Shown here one piece after another: positions 1 to 7,680 of a stretch of DNA of 10,523 nt. The position numbers were made by a program, and so were the translations under genes. Under the pieces are notes generated by a model, which was not told where the DNA came from, ran no database searches, and saw only the letters and a list, made by a program, of their open reading frames with translations. The first letter of the stretch is position 1; each line of letters starts with the position of its first letter. The DNA is from an uncultured Flavobacteriales bacterium. GTDB taxonomy: Bacteria; Bacteroidota; Bacteroidia; Flavobacteriales; UBA7430. The stretch lies in assembly GCA_913041775.1 (NCBI GenBank), contig CAJWJW010000033.1, positions 1 to 10,523 of the forward strand. The letters run 5' to 3'.

Positions 1-536
1 GATACTTTGTACAAGATGGTATTGCTATTGGTGCATTGGTTAATTTCCAAAATGATAACACAAATAAAGGTGCGTACGAATTAAACGACAACACAGCTGA
101 AATAGGTGTATTTGGTCGTTACTACGTTTCTAACAACTTATTTACTGAAGTTTCTTTAAGTAGTAAAAGTGTAAGTAACGAAGATTTCAGAGAAGTTACT
201 GAAGCAAATGTTCATATTTGGACTTTAAATGGTGAAGAGGTATCACCTGGTACTACTGGTGCTGTTCCAGCATACAACACAGACCTTACTCCGGTAATTA
301 AGCCGGAATGGGATATAGCTCAAGTTGTTGAGGAAGCTACTAAATCTTTAAATTTTAACCTAGGATTAGGTTATACAATTGTATGGAGAGAGCACTTTGC
401 AATTGAGCCATTCATGAACTTAACGTTCAGTAACGGTGAAAGAAAAGTTTACAACGCTGATAACAAATACATCGAAAATCACGACCTTAAAGGAACTGAC
501 TTTAACTTAGGTGTTAACTTTAGTTTGTTCTTCTAA
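1..536 (+). CDS. Outer-membrane beta-barrel protein, 3' fragment (5' end outside window)
   Basis: The reading frame is open from the first base and ends in TAA at 534-536, so the gene begins upstream; 177 residues are visible. The visible part opens with YFVQDGIAIGALVNF, followed by alternating polar/hydrophobic segments: EIGVFGRYYVSNNLFTEVSL, then LNFNLGLGYTIVW, FAIEPFMNLTFS and FNLGVNFSLFF. These look like amphipathic beta strands joined by polar loops, and the chain ends in phenylalanine, the usual last residue of outer-membrane barrels handled by the BAM machinery. The 'GYF..DG.AIG' type opening is typical of small porin-like barrels (OMP beta-barrel family) common in Bacteroidota. The specific function cannot be told from this fragment. 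A TTG at 36 could be read as a start but lies inside a continuing strand, so I treat the gene as truncated by the window edge. A strong terminator follows 14 bases after the stop. Confidence 0.8.
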   Translation, partial: YFVQDGIAIGALVNFQNDNTNKGAYELNDNTAEIGVFGRYYVSNNLFTEVSLSSKSVSNEDFREVTEANVHIWTLNGEEVSPGTTGAVPAYNTDLTPVIKPEWDIAQVVEEATKSLNFNLGLGYTIVWREHFAIEPFMNLTFSNGERKVYNADNKYIENHDLKGTDFNLGVNFSLFF

Positions 537-550
537 GAACATTTAAAACA

Positions 551-595
551 AACAAAAAAAAAGGTTGTCTCTACGAGATAGCCTTTTTTTTTGTT
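551..595 (+). terminator. Rho-independent terminator of the barrel gene, possibly bidirectional
   Basis: A 21-base arm (551-571) pairs fully with 575-595 around a three-base loop (TAC), allowing two G-T wobbles. The core is GGTTGTCTC / GAGATAGCC, flanked by nine A on the left and nine T on the right. The T run (584-592) serves the + strand transcript. The A run (554-562) would serve as the T run for transcription from the right, so it could back up the ispF terminator further on. Confidence 0.88.
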
Positions 596-756
596 CTTAA
601 TAATTTAGACAATGCTCATGGTAGCTCATACGACAACAAATCAATAAAACTATCTGACCTAAGAAACTAAGCTCTTTAGAACTAACAATAATCATTAACA
701 ATCACGTATAGAAATACTTAATGGCTTGCTAAATAAATTATGAAAAAGTAAAGAGC

Positions 757-786
757 AAAAAATACCTACACAATAGTGTAGGTATT
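757..786 (-). terminator. Rho-independent terminator of the porU-porV-ispF unit
   Basis: An exact 11-base inverted repeat (761-771 AATACCTACAC and 776-786 GTGTAGGTATT) with a four-base loop is followed, reading leftward, by a T run made by the A residues at 757-762. It lies 19 bases past the ispF stop, the right place to end the leftward unit. The short T run makes it weaker than the hairpin at 551-595. Confidence 0.8.
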
Positions 787-805
787 AGTAAATATGGGCT
801 GCAGC

Positions 806-1285
806 TTATAGTTTTTGTAAAAGAGCAACAGCATATGCAGAAACACCTTCTTCTCTACCTACAAAGCTTAATTTCTCGGTAGTAGTAGCCTTTATAGACA
901 ACTGCCCTGGAGAAATATTCATAACCTCAGCCAGCATCTTTTTCATTTCTGGAATATACGGATTCACTTTGGGTTGTTGTAAAGCAATAGTAGAGTCAAT
1001 ATTACCTAACTCAAAACCTTTCTCACGTACAATATCCATTACTTCTTTAAGAAGTATCTTACTGTCTATGCCTTTGTATTTAGCATCTGTATCAGGGAAA
1101 TGAAAGCCAATATCTCGCAAATCTGCAGCACCTAAAATAGCATCGCAAATAGTATGTATTAGTACATCCGCATCTGAATGCCCAACAGCACCTTTTTCAT
1201 GAGGCACTAAAATTCCGCCTAACCAAAACTCCTCGCCTACTGCAAGCTGATGCACATCAAAGCCAAAACCGATTCTTATATTCAT
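806..1285 (-). CDS. ispF: 2-C-methyl-D-erythritol 2,4-cyclodiphosphate synthase
   Basis: IspF (EC 4.6.1.12) converts 4-diphosphocytidyl-methylerythritol 2-phosphate to methylerythritol 2,4-cyclodiphosphate, releasing CMP, in the cytosolic MEP route to isoprenoids. At 159 residues it has the family's normal length. The divalent-metal ligands are visible as FDVH (D10, H12) and H44 in GHSDADVLIH. The substrate segments DIGFHFPDTD (58-67) and KATTTEKLSFVGREEGVSA (132-150) match the family signature. I chose the ATG at 1283-1285; a TTG one codon upstream would add one residue but is less likely. The ATG begins only three bases after the porV stop, so the two are almost certainly cotranscribed and perhaps translationally coupled. 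There is no functional link to secretion; the pairing looks like operon neighbourhood only. All key residues are present, so it should be active. Confidence 0.97.
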   Translation of the reverse strand: MNIRIGFGFDVHQLAVGEEFWLGGILVPHEKGAVGHSDADVLIHTICDAILGAADLRDIGFHFPDTDAKYKGIDSKILLKEVMDIVREKGFELGNIDSTIALQQPKVNPYIPEMKKMLAEVMNISPGQLSIKATTTEKLSFVGREEGVSAYAVALLQKL

Positions 1286-1288
1286 CAA

Positions 1289-2587
1289 CTATTCTTTATC
1301 TGTAGCGTATAAAGCTGCCATATCGAACAACATTGTAAAGCGTAAGGTATTTGCTAAAGGACTTCTTGTTCCTTGAGTAGCAGGAAGCAAAAATGCCATA
1401 TCTAAAGAGAATACATTCATTCGTAAACCTACACCAACTGTAAAATACTTTCTATTTCCCTTTGTAGCATGTTCATGAAAATAACCCCCTCTAAAAGCAA
1501 ATTGTTTTAAATACCAATATTCTACACCTGCAGCAAACATCAATTCATTTAACTCTTCTTTAAAGCCTCCAGGCGCATCGGTAAAAGATTGAAACATTCC
1601 TTGTAAGGTTCCCACATCAGAACTCTGACCAGCAATAATAGACTGTGCATAATCAGAATTAGCTTGTACATCATCTTCAGGATTATCTCCATTATTATTT
1701 TCCCCATCTACAAAATCATCGGCAGGTACACCATCAGGTCCGAAACTGTACTCTTCGTTATCTACTGTATAGTAAACAGGTGGAGTTGGAGCTAATAATT
1801 TGTTTACATCAAAAGCAAAAGAAACAGAATTATAATCATCTAATTCCATATTAAAGTTTAGACCTAAACGACCGTTCATTGGTAAAAAATGCTCTTCTCC
1901 ACCATCGGTATACGAAATTTTATTACCCACATTAGATATATTGATCCCTGCAGCCCAATACGCCTTCTTATTCTCTATTTCAAACTCATTACTCTGGTAA
2001 TAAGAAGATAAATCTACACCAAAAGAAGTCCCTGGCTTGGTTGGAGCAGCTCCGTCTACATTAATTCCACCTGTTAAATTAGAATAGATATAACGCATTG
2101 CCATACCAGTAGAAAAATTCTCAGACAGCTTCATCGCATAAGCACCGTCAAACGCAAATTCATTAGGACTAAATTTAGATATTGGATCTCCACTAGAGTT
2201 AGTAAATTGAATTTCACCTAATGAAAAATAGCGAAGACTACCACCAATTGTACTTCTAGAGCTTAAACGTTTAAATCCGGATAAATAACTCAAACTAATT
2301 TCGGGAACTAAATCTTGTAACCACGGAGTGTATGACAAAGAGAAGCCATTATCTTCTTTTAAGAAAGCCAACTTAGAGGCATTCCAGTGAATAGAATTAT
2401 GGTCTGGTGAAGTCGCAGCTCCAACATCTCCCATAGCACCTGCTCTAGAATCTGGAGCAATTAATAAAAATGGAACAGAAGTAGAAATAGTATTCAGGTT
2501 AGTTAAATAATCTGAACTTACATCTTGAGCAAGTGAGTTTGAAGTAAAAAAAACACTTGCAATCGCTATAAACGCTATTTTTTTCAT
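1289..2587 (-). CDS. porV: Type IX secretion system outer-membrane protein PorV (LptO)
   Basis: PorV is a 14-strand FadL-like outer-membrane barrel in the T9SS. From work on Porphyromonas and Flavobacterium, it binds cargo leaving the SprA/Sov translocon and carries it to the PorU sortase within the attachment complex. The 432-residue product starts with a signal peptide (MKKIAFIAIASVFFTSNSLA, cleavage likely before QDV). It then shows the family hallmark VPFLLIAPDSRAGAMGDVG (38-56) and the following HNSIHWNASKLAF (63-75). Barrel strands continue to the C-terminal LRFTMLFDMAALYATDKE. One long acidic loop lies at about residues 275-312. Most family members are about 380-430 residues, so the length is normal. 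It lies 47 bases downstream of porU with no clear terminator between them, and next to ispF with three bases between, which supports a porU-porV-ispF unit. Confidence 0.95.
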   Translation of the reverse strand: MKKIAFIAIASVFFTSNSLAQDVSSDYLTNLNTISTSVPFLLIAPDSRAGAMGDVGAATSPDHNSIHWNASKLAFLKEDNGFSLSYTPWLQDLVPEISLSYLSGFKRLSSRSTIGGSLRYFSLGEIQFTNSSGDPISKFSPNEFAFDGAYAMKLSENFSTGMAMRYIYSNLTGGINVDGAAPTKPGTSFGVDLSSYYQSNEFEIENKKAYWAAGINISNVGNKISYTDGGEEHFLPMNGRLGLNFNMELDDYNSVSFAFDVNKLLAPTPPVYYTVDNEEYSFGPDGVPADDFVDGENNNGDNPEDDVQANSDYAQSIIAGQSSDVGTLQGMFQSFTDAPGGFKEELNELMFAAGVEYWYLKQFAFRGGYFHEHATKGNRKYFTVGVGLRMNVFSLDMAFLLPATQGTRSPLANTLRFTMLFDMAALYATDKE

Positions 2588-2634
2588 GGGCAGTTTTTAA
2601 ACAGTGCTAATTTAGAAATTTATTAACGCGAAAC

Positions 2635-5600
2635 TTATTTTATTAGTACCATTTGCGTACTAATTGTATTTTCTGCTTTTGTAGAAGAATTAACAGCAGT
2701 TAACTTACATAAGTAAATACCACTTTGAAGAGTCCCACCCTCTTCTGAACTACCATTCCATACAAATTCTGAATTCGAATAAGAATCGCCAGAAACATAT
2801 TTGGAAATGGTTTTAACCTTCCTTCCGTTAAAGTCGTAAATGTCTAATCGTACATTTAAATCTTCTCCAGCTTGATTGTGTTCGAAATGAATTCTAGTGA
2901 AATCGTTAAAAGGATTTGGATAATTCATCAGATTGCTCAAAATTAAGCTAGCATCTGTGATTACTAAGAACTCGGTAAAATCTTCAGATGAGTTATTATG
3001 AACATCCCAAACTTTAATTTTCAGTGTATGCAATCCTTCTGATAAATTCGCAAAAGGATACGACACTACACCAGATTTATAGGAATTCAAATTTGCCTCA
3101 TAGTAGTGGTTTAAAACAATTGCATCTTGACTACTCTCATCTAAAACAGCGACTATATCGTGACCAATTCCATTTCCGGTAGTATTGACACCAGACTCGT
3201 CGCTAATAAGCGCAAACAAACTTGGGTTTGTATTTGTTATACCACCAACTCTAAAACTAGCATCGTTTATAAAAAGTTCTATTTCAGGCCCAAAATGATC
3301 TTCACTTGCGTTCTCGTCAAACCCACCAATTAAAATGGAAGCATCTGCACCTATTGCATCTGTAATACTATCTGCTGCATAAAGTGCAATTTTCCCTAAT
3401 CCATAAGCATAGGATATATCTTTAGGAACCACAAATTCAAATTCAAACCAACCGTTTATTACGCTAACATTTCCAGCATACAGAATATTCTGTTGCAATT
3501 CGAAGAAGAAAGGATCTAAGTACTCAAAATCGTTATTTATAGTTTGCAGCTGGCTCGGCTTATCATATACTTTTGAGTTGAGCAGTCCGTTAAAAGAACT
3601 TAGTAAGTTATCCCATTGATCGGTAACCTTACCTCTCACAATAATCCTAGACAAAGCCTTCAGGGTATCTATAGGGCTTAGAGTTAAGGCGTCAATTACT
3701 TCGGTAATAACGACTTTATTTTCTGGGATAGGAAATTTTAAGGAAGGATCACCCAATAGAGTGAACTTCATTTTATTAGTTGATGAAATTCCTGAAGAAT
3801 TTAAATCATTCTTCATAGCCCTCATAATAGAACCAAAACTCAAATTTTCGCCCGCACTTTCTGGGATAGCATAATTATAAAAAGTAGTGGACAAATTCTT
3901 AGCATCTGCTTCGTAAATAGTTCTGGTTGTAGTAAACAAGGCTATTCCAGCCCCATTAGGATTTAGGAGAATTTGCTCTCCTGCTGAGATTCTTTTTGCA
4001 TCGTCGTATCTAGAAAACTCACAGGTTGCAGTAATAAACACAGCCAAGTTGTTCATATTCTCCCAAGCATTAATATCGATAAGCTCAAGTACTCGCTCTT
4101 CTGCCCAACCAACTTCTCCACCATGACCGTAATAATGCATCATTAAAGTTCCTTTGTTTATTTGATCTACAACGGCTTGTCGGGCATCTGGATAGCGCTG
4201 CCCGCCAGAAGAAGCTACTTGCTGGTAAGAGTCAAGATAAATCTTGCTAATATTATAATTTGCATACGCAGTATCTAATCGAGATGCTACTGCATCGATA
4301 TTTTCTTGGAGCCTAAACTCCCATGTTGGATCATCGACATCATCTGCAACAAAACAAATATTAGAACGCCAATCGCCAAAAGAGTTCACAGAATTATAGT
4401 TAATTATTTTATCTACAACAGCCTCCGCTTCATTAAGTGTTTGACAAACAATTCGACCTACTCCAATGTCCATACCATCGGAACTCATTGTATTTTGAGC
4501 ACCTTCTGTAGAGTCTAAATAAGCGATAAAATCATCAGTACAATAAGAGTCTCCAAGTTTAAATGACTTTACAGATTGAAAAGTAGGTACAAAATTCACA
4601 TCATCGTAAAGTCCATTAGAGGCTGTAATTCCTTTATAATCGAAACTAGCATCTCCGAAAAGCAATACATTCTCTGGAATTTCTTCTTCTGACTGAGCAT
4701 TATTATAGAACATTTTAACGTAATCCCGTAGCGCAATGAGGTCTTGTTTCCCAGAACTAAACTCATTGTAAATTTGTTCCGTGGTGGCAATATTTACCTT
4801 CATTCCATCATCTAGAATGTGAAACTGAGCCAAACGTTCTGCGGCTTCCAAAAATTCTGGTGCAGTTATAATAAGTAAATCTGCAGTGTCTTGTCCATGT
4901 AAATTCTGATTTTCAATTTTCTTATCGAAAAGAGGTCTGTTATATGAAGCTTTTTGTAAATCGTGAATTGCAAAAGTTCTAAGTGATTCAGTTGGAGAAG
5001 TGAAACTTTCATAATTATTAAGCGTAACACTAGTTACTTCTGTAGGATTTGTAAGGTCCCACACAGCAAAAGAATTCAAATTGGAATTAATTAAAAACTC
5101 AGAAATTCTACCAACGCGAACTGTAGAAGGCTCCTTAAAGAGCAACTGTCCGCCATTAAAACTAAGTTCACTTTTCGCTTGCAACTCAATATAATCAAGA
5201 TAAGCAAAAGCTGCAGAATTTCCGTTTTTATTAAACGAAACGCTTAAACCTATACTGTTCTGATTAGATGTGAATTCTGAATAAGCCTCACCATCGTCTA
5301 CATAAACTTCAGCGGTAATATTAACACCAATAGGTACATTAAGTACTTCAGAGCCATTTAACTTACAACTTAAACTTGTTGCAGAGGCAGAGCGTGCAAC
5401 AGCACGCGCTTTTATTTTTATGGGTTCAGCTTTTATTCGATCTGCAAAACTAAAATTGATATTATATTGTTCATTAAAACTAAAGTACTCTCCAAACCAC
5501 TGTCGACCGGAATGTTTTAAATTATAATTTTCCCATTCATAAAAAACGGTCTGAGTATGATAATCAACTGCATAATTGGCGTTTTGAACTAAGTCAATAG

Positions 5601-6459
5601 TTTCAATTCTTTTCCCGTCTAGCTCACCAATATGAACATAATAGTAATTATTATTATCGTAAATATTTAATTGATGCGAAAAAACTTGAGTAGTATTATC
5701 GTAATTCCAACAATGAGGAGACTGTGCATAAAAAACAACAAAATCGTTCGTATTAAATTGACCATCATCAGCTCCAGAGACATAAATAGCATTTTCTTCT
5801 AAATCAGTATACCTAAAGTCGCCATTAAATTCGGGCAACATAGAACCACCGTTTCCAAAAACCTGGATTTTATCGGGATTAATGGAGCTTATAGTAACAC
5901 CCATTTCGTCGAATGCTGTTTTATCAATTTTATAAAGGCCATCGTCACTAACTTTAAAACGATACCAATCGCCATCGCTTAATACTGAATTAAGGGAACT
6001 CTTTTTAGAGTTATTTAATTCATATTCGACATATTTTAGATTTAGTTGGTATTCAAATTTCGTTATTTTGTGAGAGGACGTAAGTGGTAAATAACTAAGT
6101 ATAAGAAAGGGGATCTTTCGTTCATAACTAATACTCCAAGTAAGTGCTTCAGGAAGAGTAAGAGAATCTAACATCATCTTTTCTTTAGAGCTTAATAGGA
6201 TGCTATCAAGTATGCTTATATTAATTTTAACCGATGAAATATTCTCTGGTAGTCTTATTTTACGTTTAAAAATAGGTGTTTTTGGCGAATCGTGATTAAA
6301 AAAAGCGTCTGTAAATGACAGATTAGAGGACAAGGATTGATTATTATCAAGCATGTCATTTTGTTGCCATACTAGTGATATGGTTTTGCTATTTTGACTA
6401 TAAACCTTTGGTGTAAACAAGGATAGCATTAGAAAAAAAGAAAAAAGAAAGCGTAGCAT
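2635..6459 (-). CDS. porU: Type IX secretion system sortase PorU (gingipain-like C25 peptidase)
   Basis: PorU is the cell-surface cysteine protease/transpeptidase that cuts off the C-terminal sorting domain of T9SS cargo and links the new end to a surface glycolipid (known from P. gingivalis). The 1274-residue product has a signal peptide (about 1-21), a beta-rich N-terminal region including GDWYRFKVSDDGLYKI (163-178), a gingipain-type C25 peptidase domain (about 525-908), further beta domains, and its own type A sorting domain (about 1175-1274; YPNPF at 1180, GIYLCKL near 1250). The catalytic pair is visible: H779 in YYGHGGEVGW and C813 in ITATCEFSRYD. I chose ATG at 6457-6459; a GTG two codons upstream is in frame but would only add two residues before the signal peptide. 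It is the first gene of the leftward unit, followed by its partner porV. All active-site residues are intact. Confidence 0.95.
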   Translation of the reverse strand: MLRFLFSFFLMLSLFTPKVYSQNSKTISLVWQQNDMLDNNQSLSSNLSFTDAFFNHDSPKTPIFKRKIRLPENISSVKINISILDSILLSSKEKMMLDSLTLPEALTWSISYERKIPFLILSYLPLTSSHKITKFEYQLNLKYVEYELNNSKKSSLNSVLSDGDWYRFKVSDDGLYKIDKTAFDEMGVTISSINPDKIQVFGNGGSMLPEFNGDFRYTDLEENAIYVSGADDGQFNTNDFVVFYAQSPHCWNYDNTTQVFSHQLNIYDNNNYYYVHIGELDGKRIETIDLVQNANYAVDYHTQTVFYEWENYNLKHSGRQWFGEYFSFNEQYNINFSFADRIKAEPIKIKARAVARSASATSLSCKLNGSEVLNVPIGVNITAEVYVDDGEAYSEFTSNQNSIGLSVSFNKNGNSAAFAYLDYIELQAKSELSFNGGQLLFKEPSTVRVGRISEFLINSNLNSFAVWDLTNPTEVTSVTLNNYESFTSPTESLRTFAIHDLQKASYNRPLFDKKIENQNLHGQDTADLLIITAPEFLEAAERLAQFHILDDGMKVNIATTEQIYNEFSSGKQDLIALRDYVKMFYNNAQSEEEIPENVLLFGDASFDYKGITASNGLYDDVNFVPTFQSVKSFKLGDSYCTDDFIAYLDSTEGAQNTMSSDGMDIGVGRIVCQTLNEAEAVVDKIINYNSVNSFGDWRSNICFVADDVDDPTWEFRLQENIDAVASRLDTAYANYNISKIYLDSYQQVASSGGQRYPDARQAVVDQINKGTLMMHYYGHGGEVGWAEERVLELIDINAWENMNNLAVFITATCEFSRYDDAKRISAGEQILLNPNGAGIALFTTTRTIYEADAKNLSTTFYNYAIPESAGENLSFGSIMRAMKNDLNSSGISSTNKMKFTLLGDPSLKFPIPENKVVITEVIDALTLSPIDTLKALSRIIVRGKVTDQWDNLLSSFNGLLNSKVYDKPSQLQTINNDFEYLDPFFFELQQNILYAGNVSVINGWFEFEFVVPKDISYAYGLGKIALYAADSITDAIGADASILIGGFDENASEDHFGPEIELFINDASFRVGGITNTNPSLFALISDESGVNTTGNGIGHDIVAVLDESSQDAIVLNHYYEANLNSYKSGVVSYPFANLSEGLHTLKIKVWDVHNNSSEDFTEFLVITDASLILSNLMNYPNPFNDFTRIHFEHNQAGEDLNVRLDIYDFNGRKVKTISKYVSGDSYSNSEFVWNGSSEEGGTLQSGIYLCKLTAVNSSTKAENTISTQMVLIK

Positions 6460-6513
6460 ACACACAAGGGATTATGTTAATATTACTCAACGTGGAAGAA
6501 TAAAATCTATTGT

Positions 6514-6521
6514 CAAAAATA
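6514..6521 (-). promoter_or_regulatory. Candidate -7 promoter element for porU
   Basis: Read leftward, these bases give TATTTTTG, an exact match to the Bacteroidota -7 consensus TAnnTTTG. It lies about 55 bases before the chosen porU ATG, which would give a leader of roughly 45-50 bases. No good -33 TTG was found at the usual spacing; the nearest is too close, at about 12 bases. In DNA this AT-rich, a single match can arise by chance. Confidence 0.35.
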
Positions 6522-6564
6522 GTAAGTTTTGGCACAATTATTTCAGAAAAATGAAATTGTATTG

Positions 6565-6600
6565 TTTTTGAAAGTAAACGGAGGTTTAAAATTTCAAAAA
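6565..6600. repeat. Nine-base inverted repeat in the porU/porP divergent intergenic region
   Basis: TTTTTGAAA (6565-6573) and TTTCAAAAA (6592-6600) are exact reverse complements 18 bases apart, just upstream of the PorP/SprF-family gene. This could be an operator or a leader-RNA hairpin. Its low complexity means chance is a real alternative. No convincing + strand promoter was identified in this 177-base gap. Confidence 0.3.
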
Positions 6601-6636
6601 TTATTGTATTATTGTGATTCGTAACCTAAAAGTAAT

Positions 6637-7629
6637 ATGATTCAAACTAGATTATTTGTCCTACTGGCAATTATAAGCTTAGGTATAACAACTAACGCTA
6701 TGGCACAGGATCCTGCATTTACGCAGTTTTACGCCAATCCAATGTATTTAAATCCGGCAATGGCTGGTTCTGCTAACTGCCCTCGTATTTCTATGAATCA
6801 TAGAAATCAATGGTCAAGCTTAAAGGGCGCTTTTGTAACCAACAGTATTTCTATAGATAGAAATGTAGAAAAACTTAACGGAGGACTTGGATTACAGATC
6901 TTAAATGATGAACAAGGAGAAGGTATTGTAAAAAGTACTCAAATAAATGTAATATACTCCTATCAATTACAAGTATCTAGAAAACTTACTGTATTAACTG
7001 GTATTCAAGCTAGTTATCATCAAAAAGGATTAGATAAAACTAAACTTTTCTTTGGTGACCAGATAGATCAAAACTATGGTTTTATCTATGAGACAGAAGA
7101 AAACTTAGACCTTATAGCGGATAATGTAGGGTATGCAGATGTATCTTTAGGTATGATGGCCTTTACAAAAAAGTATTTCTTCGGATTAGCTTTACATCAT
7201 CTTTCACAACCTGACGCTTCCTTTATTGAAGAAAGCCCACTTCCAAGACGTTTTACGGTACACACAGGAGCAAATATTGCTGTGGGTAGAACTAAAAATA
7301 TGGGATTAGTAATGGATGGACCATTTATTACACCTAATGTAATGTATCTAAAGCAGGCTGGAGCAGAACAATTAAACGTAGGGATGTCGTTAACAAACGA
7401 AAGTCTTTCGGGTGGACTCTACTACAGAAGTAATTTCGCTAACCCCGACGCAGTACTAATTGTATTAGGTTATGAAAATAATGGAATACGTTTTGGTTAC
7501 AGTTATGACTACACAGTATCAAAGCTTTCGGGTATTTCCGGTGGAGCACACGAAGTTTCTGTTACCCTACAGTTAGCCTGTAGAGACAAAAGAAAAAAAC
7601 TAAAAGCCATTAAATGCCCTAAATTTTAG
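6637..7629 (+). CDS. PorP/SprF-family type IX secretion system outer-membrane protein
   Basis: The 330-residue product has a signal peptide ending in TTNAMA (cleavage before Q24). This is followed at once by the family hallmark QDPAFTQFYANPMYLNPAMAG (residues 24-44). The rest alternates in barrel-like strands, such as GGLGLQILNDEQGEG, LTVLTGIQASYHQKGLD and FGLALHHLSQPD, ending with GIRFGYSYDYTVSKLSG and HEVSVTLQLAC. PorP is an essential outer-membrane T9SS component in Porphyromonas, and SprF in Flavobacterium is needed to export the adhesin SprB. This gene is not beside porK-N/gldK-N or a visible giant adhesin, so its cargo is unknown and I give no symbol. A basic tail with cysteines at 315 and 327 (…CPKF end) follows the last strand. 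It is divergent from porU and 51 bases upstream of gldJ with no terminator between, so gldJ is probably cotranscribed. The start ATG fits the signal peptide. Confidence 0.9.
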   Translation: MIQTRLFVLLAIISLGITTNAMAQDPAFTQFYANPMYLNPAMAGSANCPRISMNHRNQWSSLKGAFVTNSISIDRNVEKLNGGLGLQILNDEQGEGIVKSTQINVIYSYQLQVSRKLTVLTGIQASYHQKGLDKTKLFFGDQIDQNYGFIYETEENLDLIADNVGYADVSLGMMAFTKKYFFGLALHHLSQPDASFIEESPLPRRFTVHTGANIAVGRTKNMGLVMDGPFITPNVMYLKQAGAEQLNVGMSLTNESLSGGLYYRSNFANPDAVLIVLGYENNGIRFGYSYDYTVSKLSGISGGAHEVSVTLQLACRDKRKKLKAIKCPKF

Positions 7630-7680
7630 GTAATTTAGTCCCCTTCATTCAATAAGAACAACATCAACGCTCTATATATC

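Noticed and set aside
3..38. TTG at 36 as a true start of the first gene
   Set aside because: The frame is open back to the window edge and the upstream residues (YFVQDGIAIGA) continue a typical barrel segment, so the gene is cut by the window.
596..756. Possible small gene or RNA between the two terminators
   Set aside because: No open frame of useful length, no tRNA-like fold and no clear hairpin was found; plain AT-rich spacer.
4306..4518. 70-residue open frame on the + strand inside porU
   Set aside because: Lies wholly opposite the conserved peptidase domain of porU. Its product shows no recognisable domain or signal; it is a shadow frame.
4596..4790. 64-residue open frame on the - strand inside porU, different frame
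   Set aside because: Overlaps the strongly conserved peptidase region on the same strand with no recognisable product; chance frame.
6460..6465. GTG start extending porU by two residues
   Set aside because: The ATG at 6457-6459 leads straight into a normal signal peptide; nothing supports the GTG.
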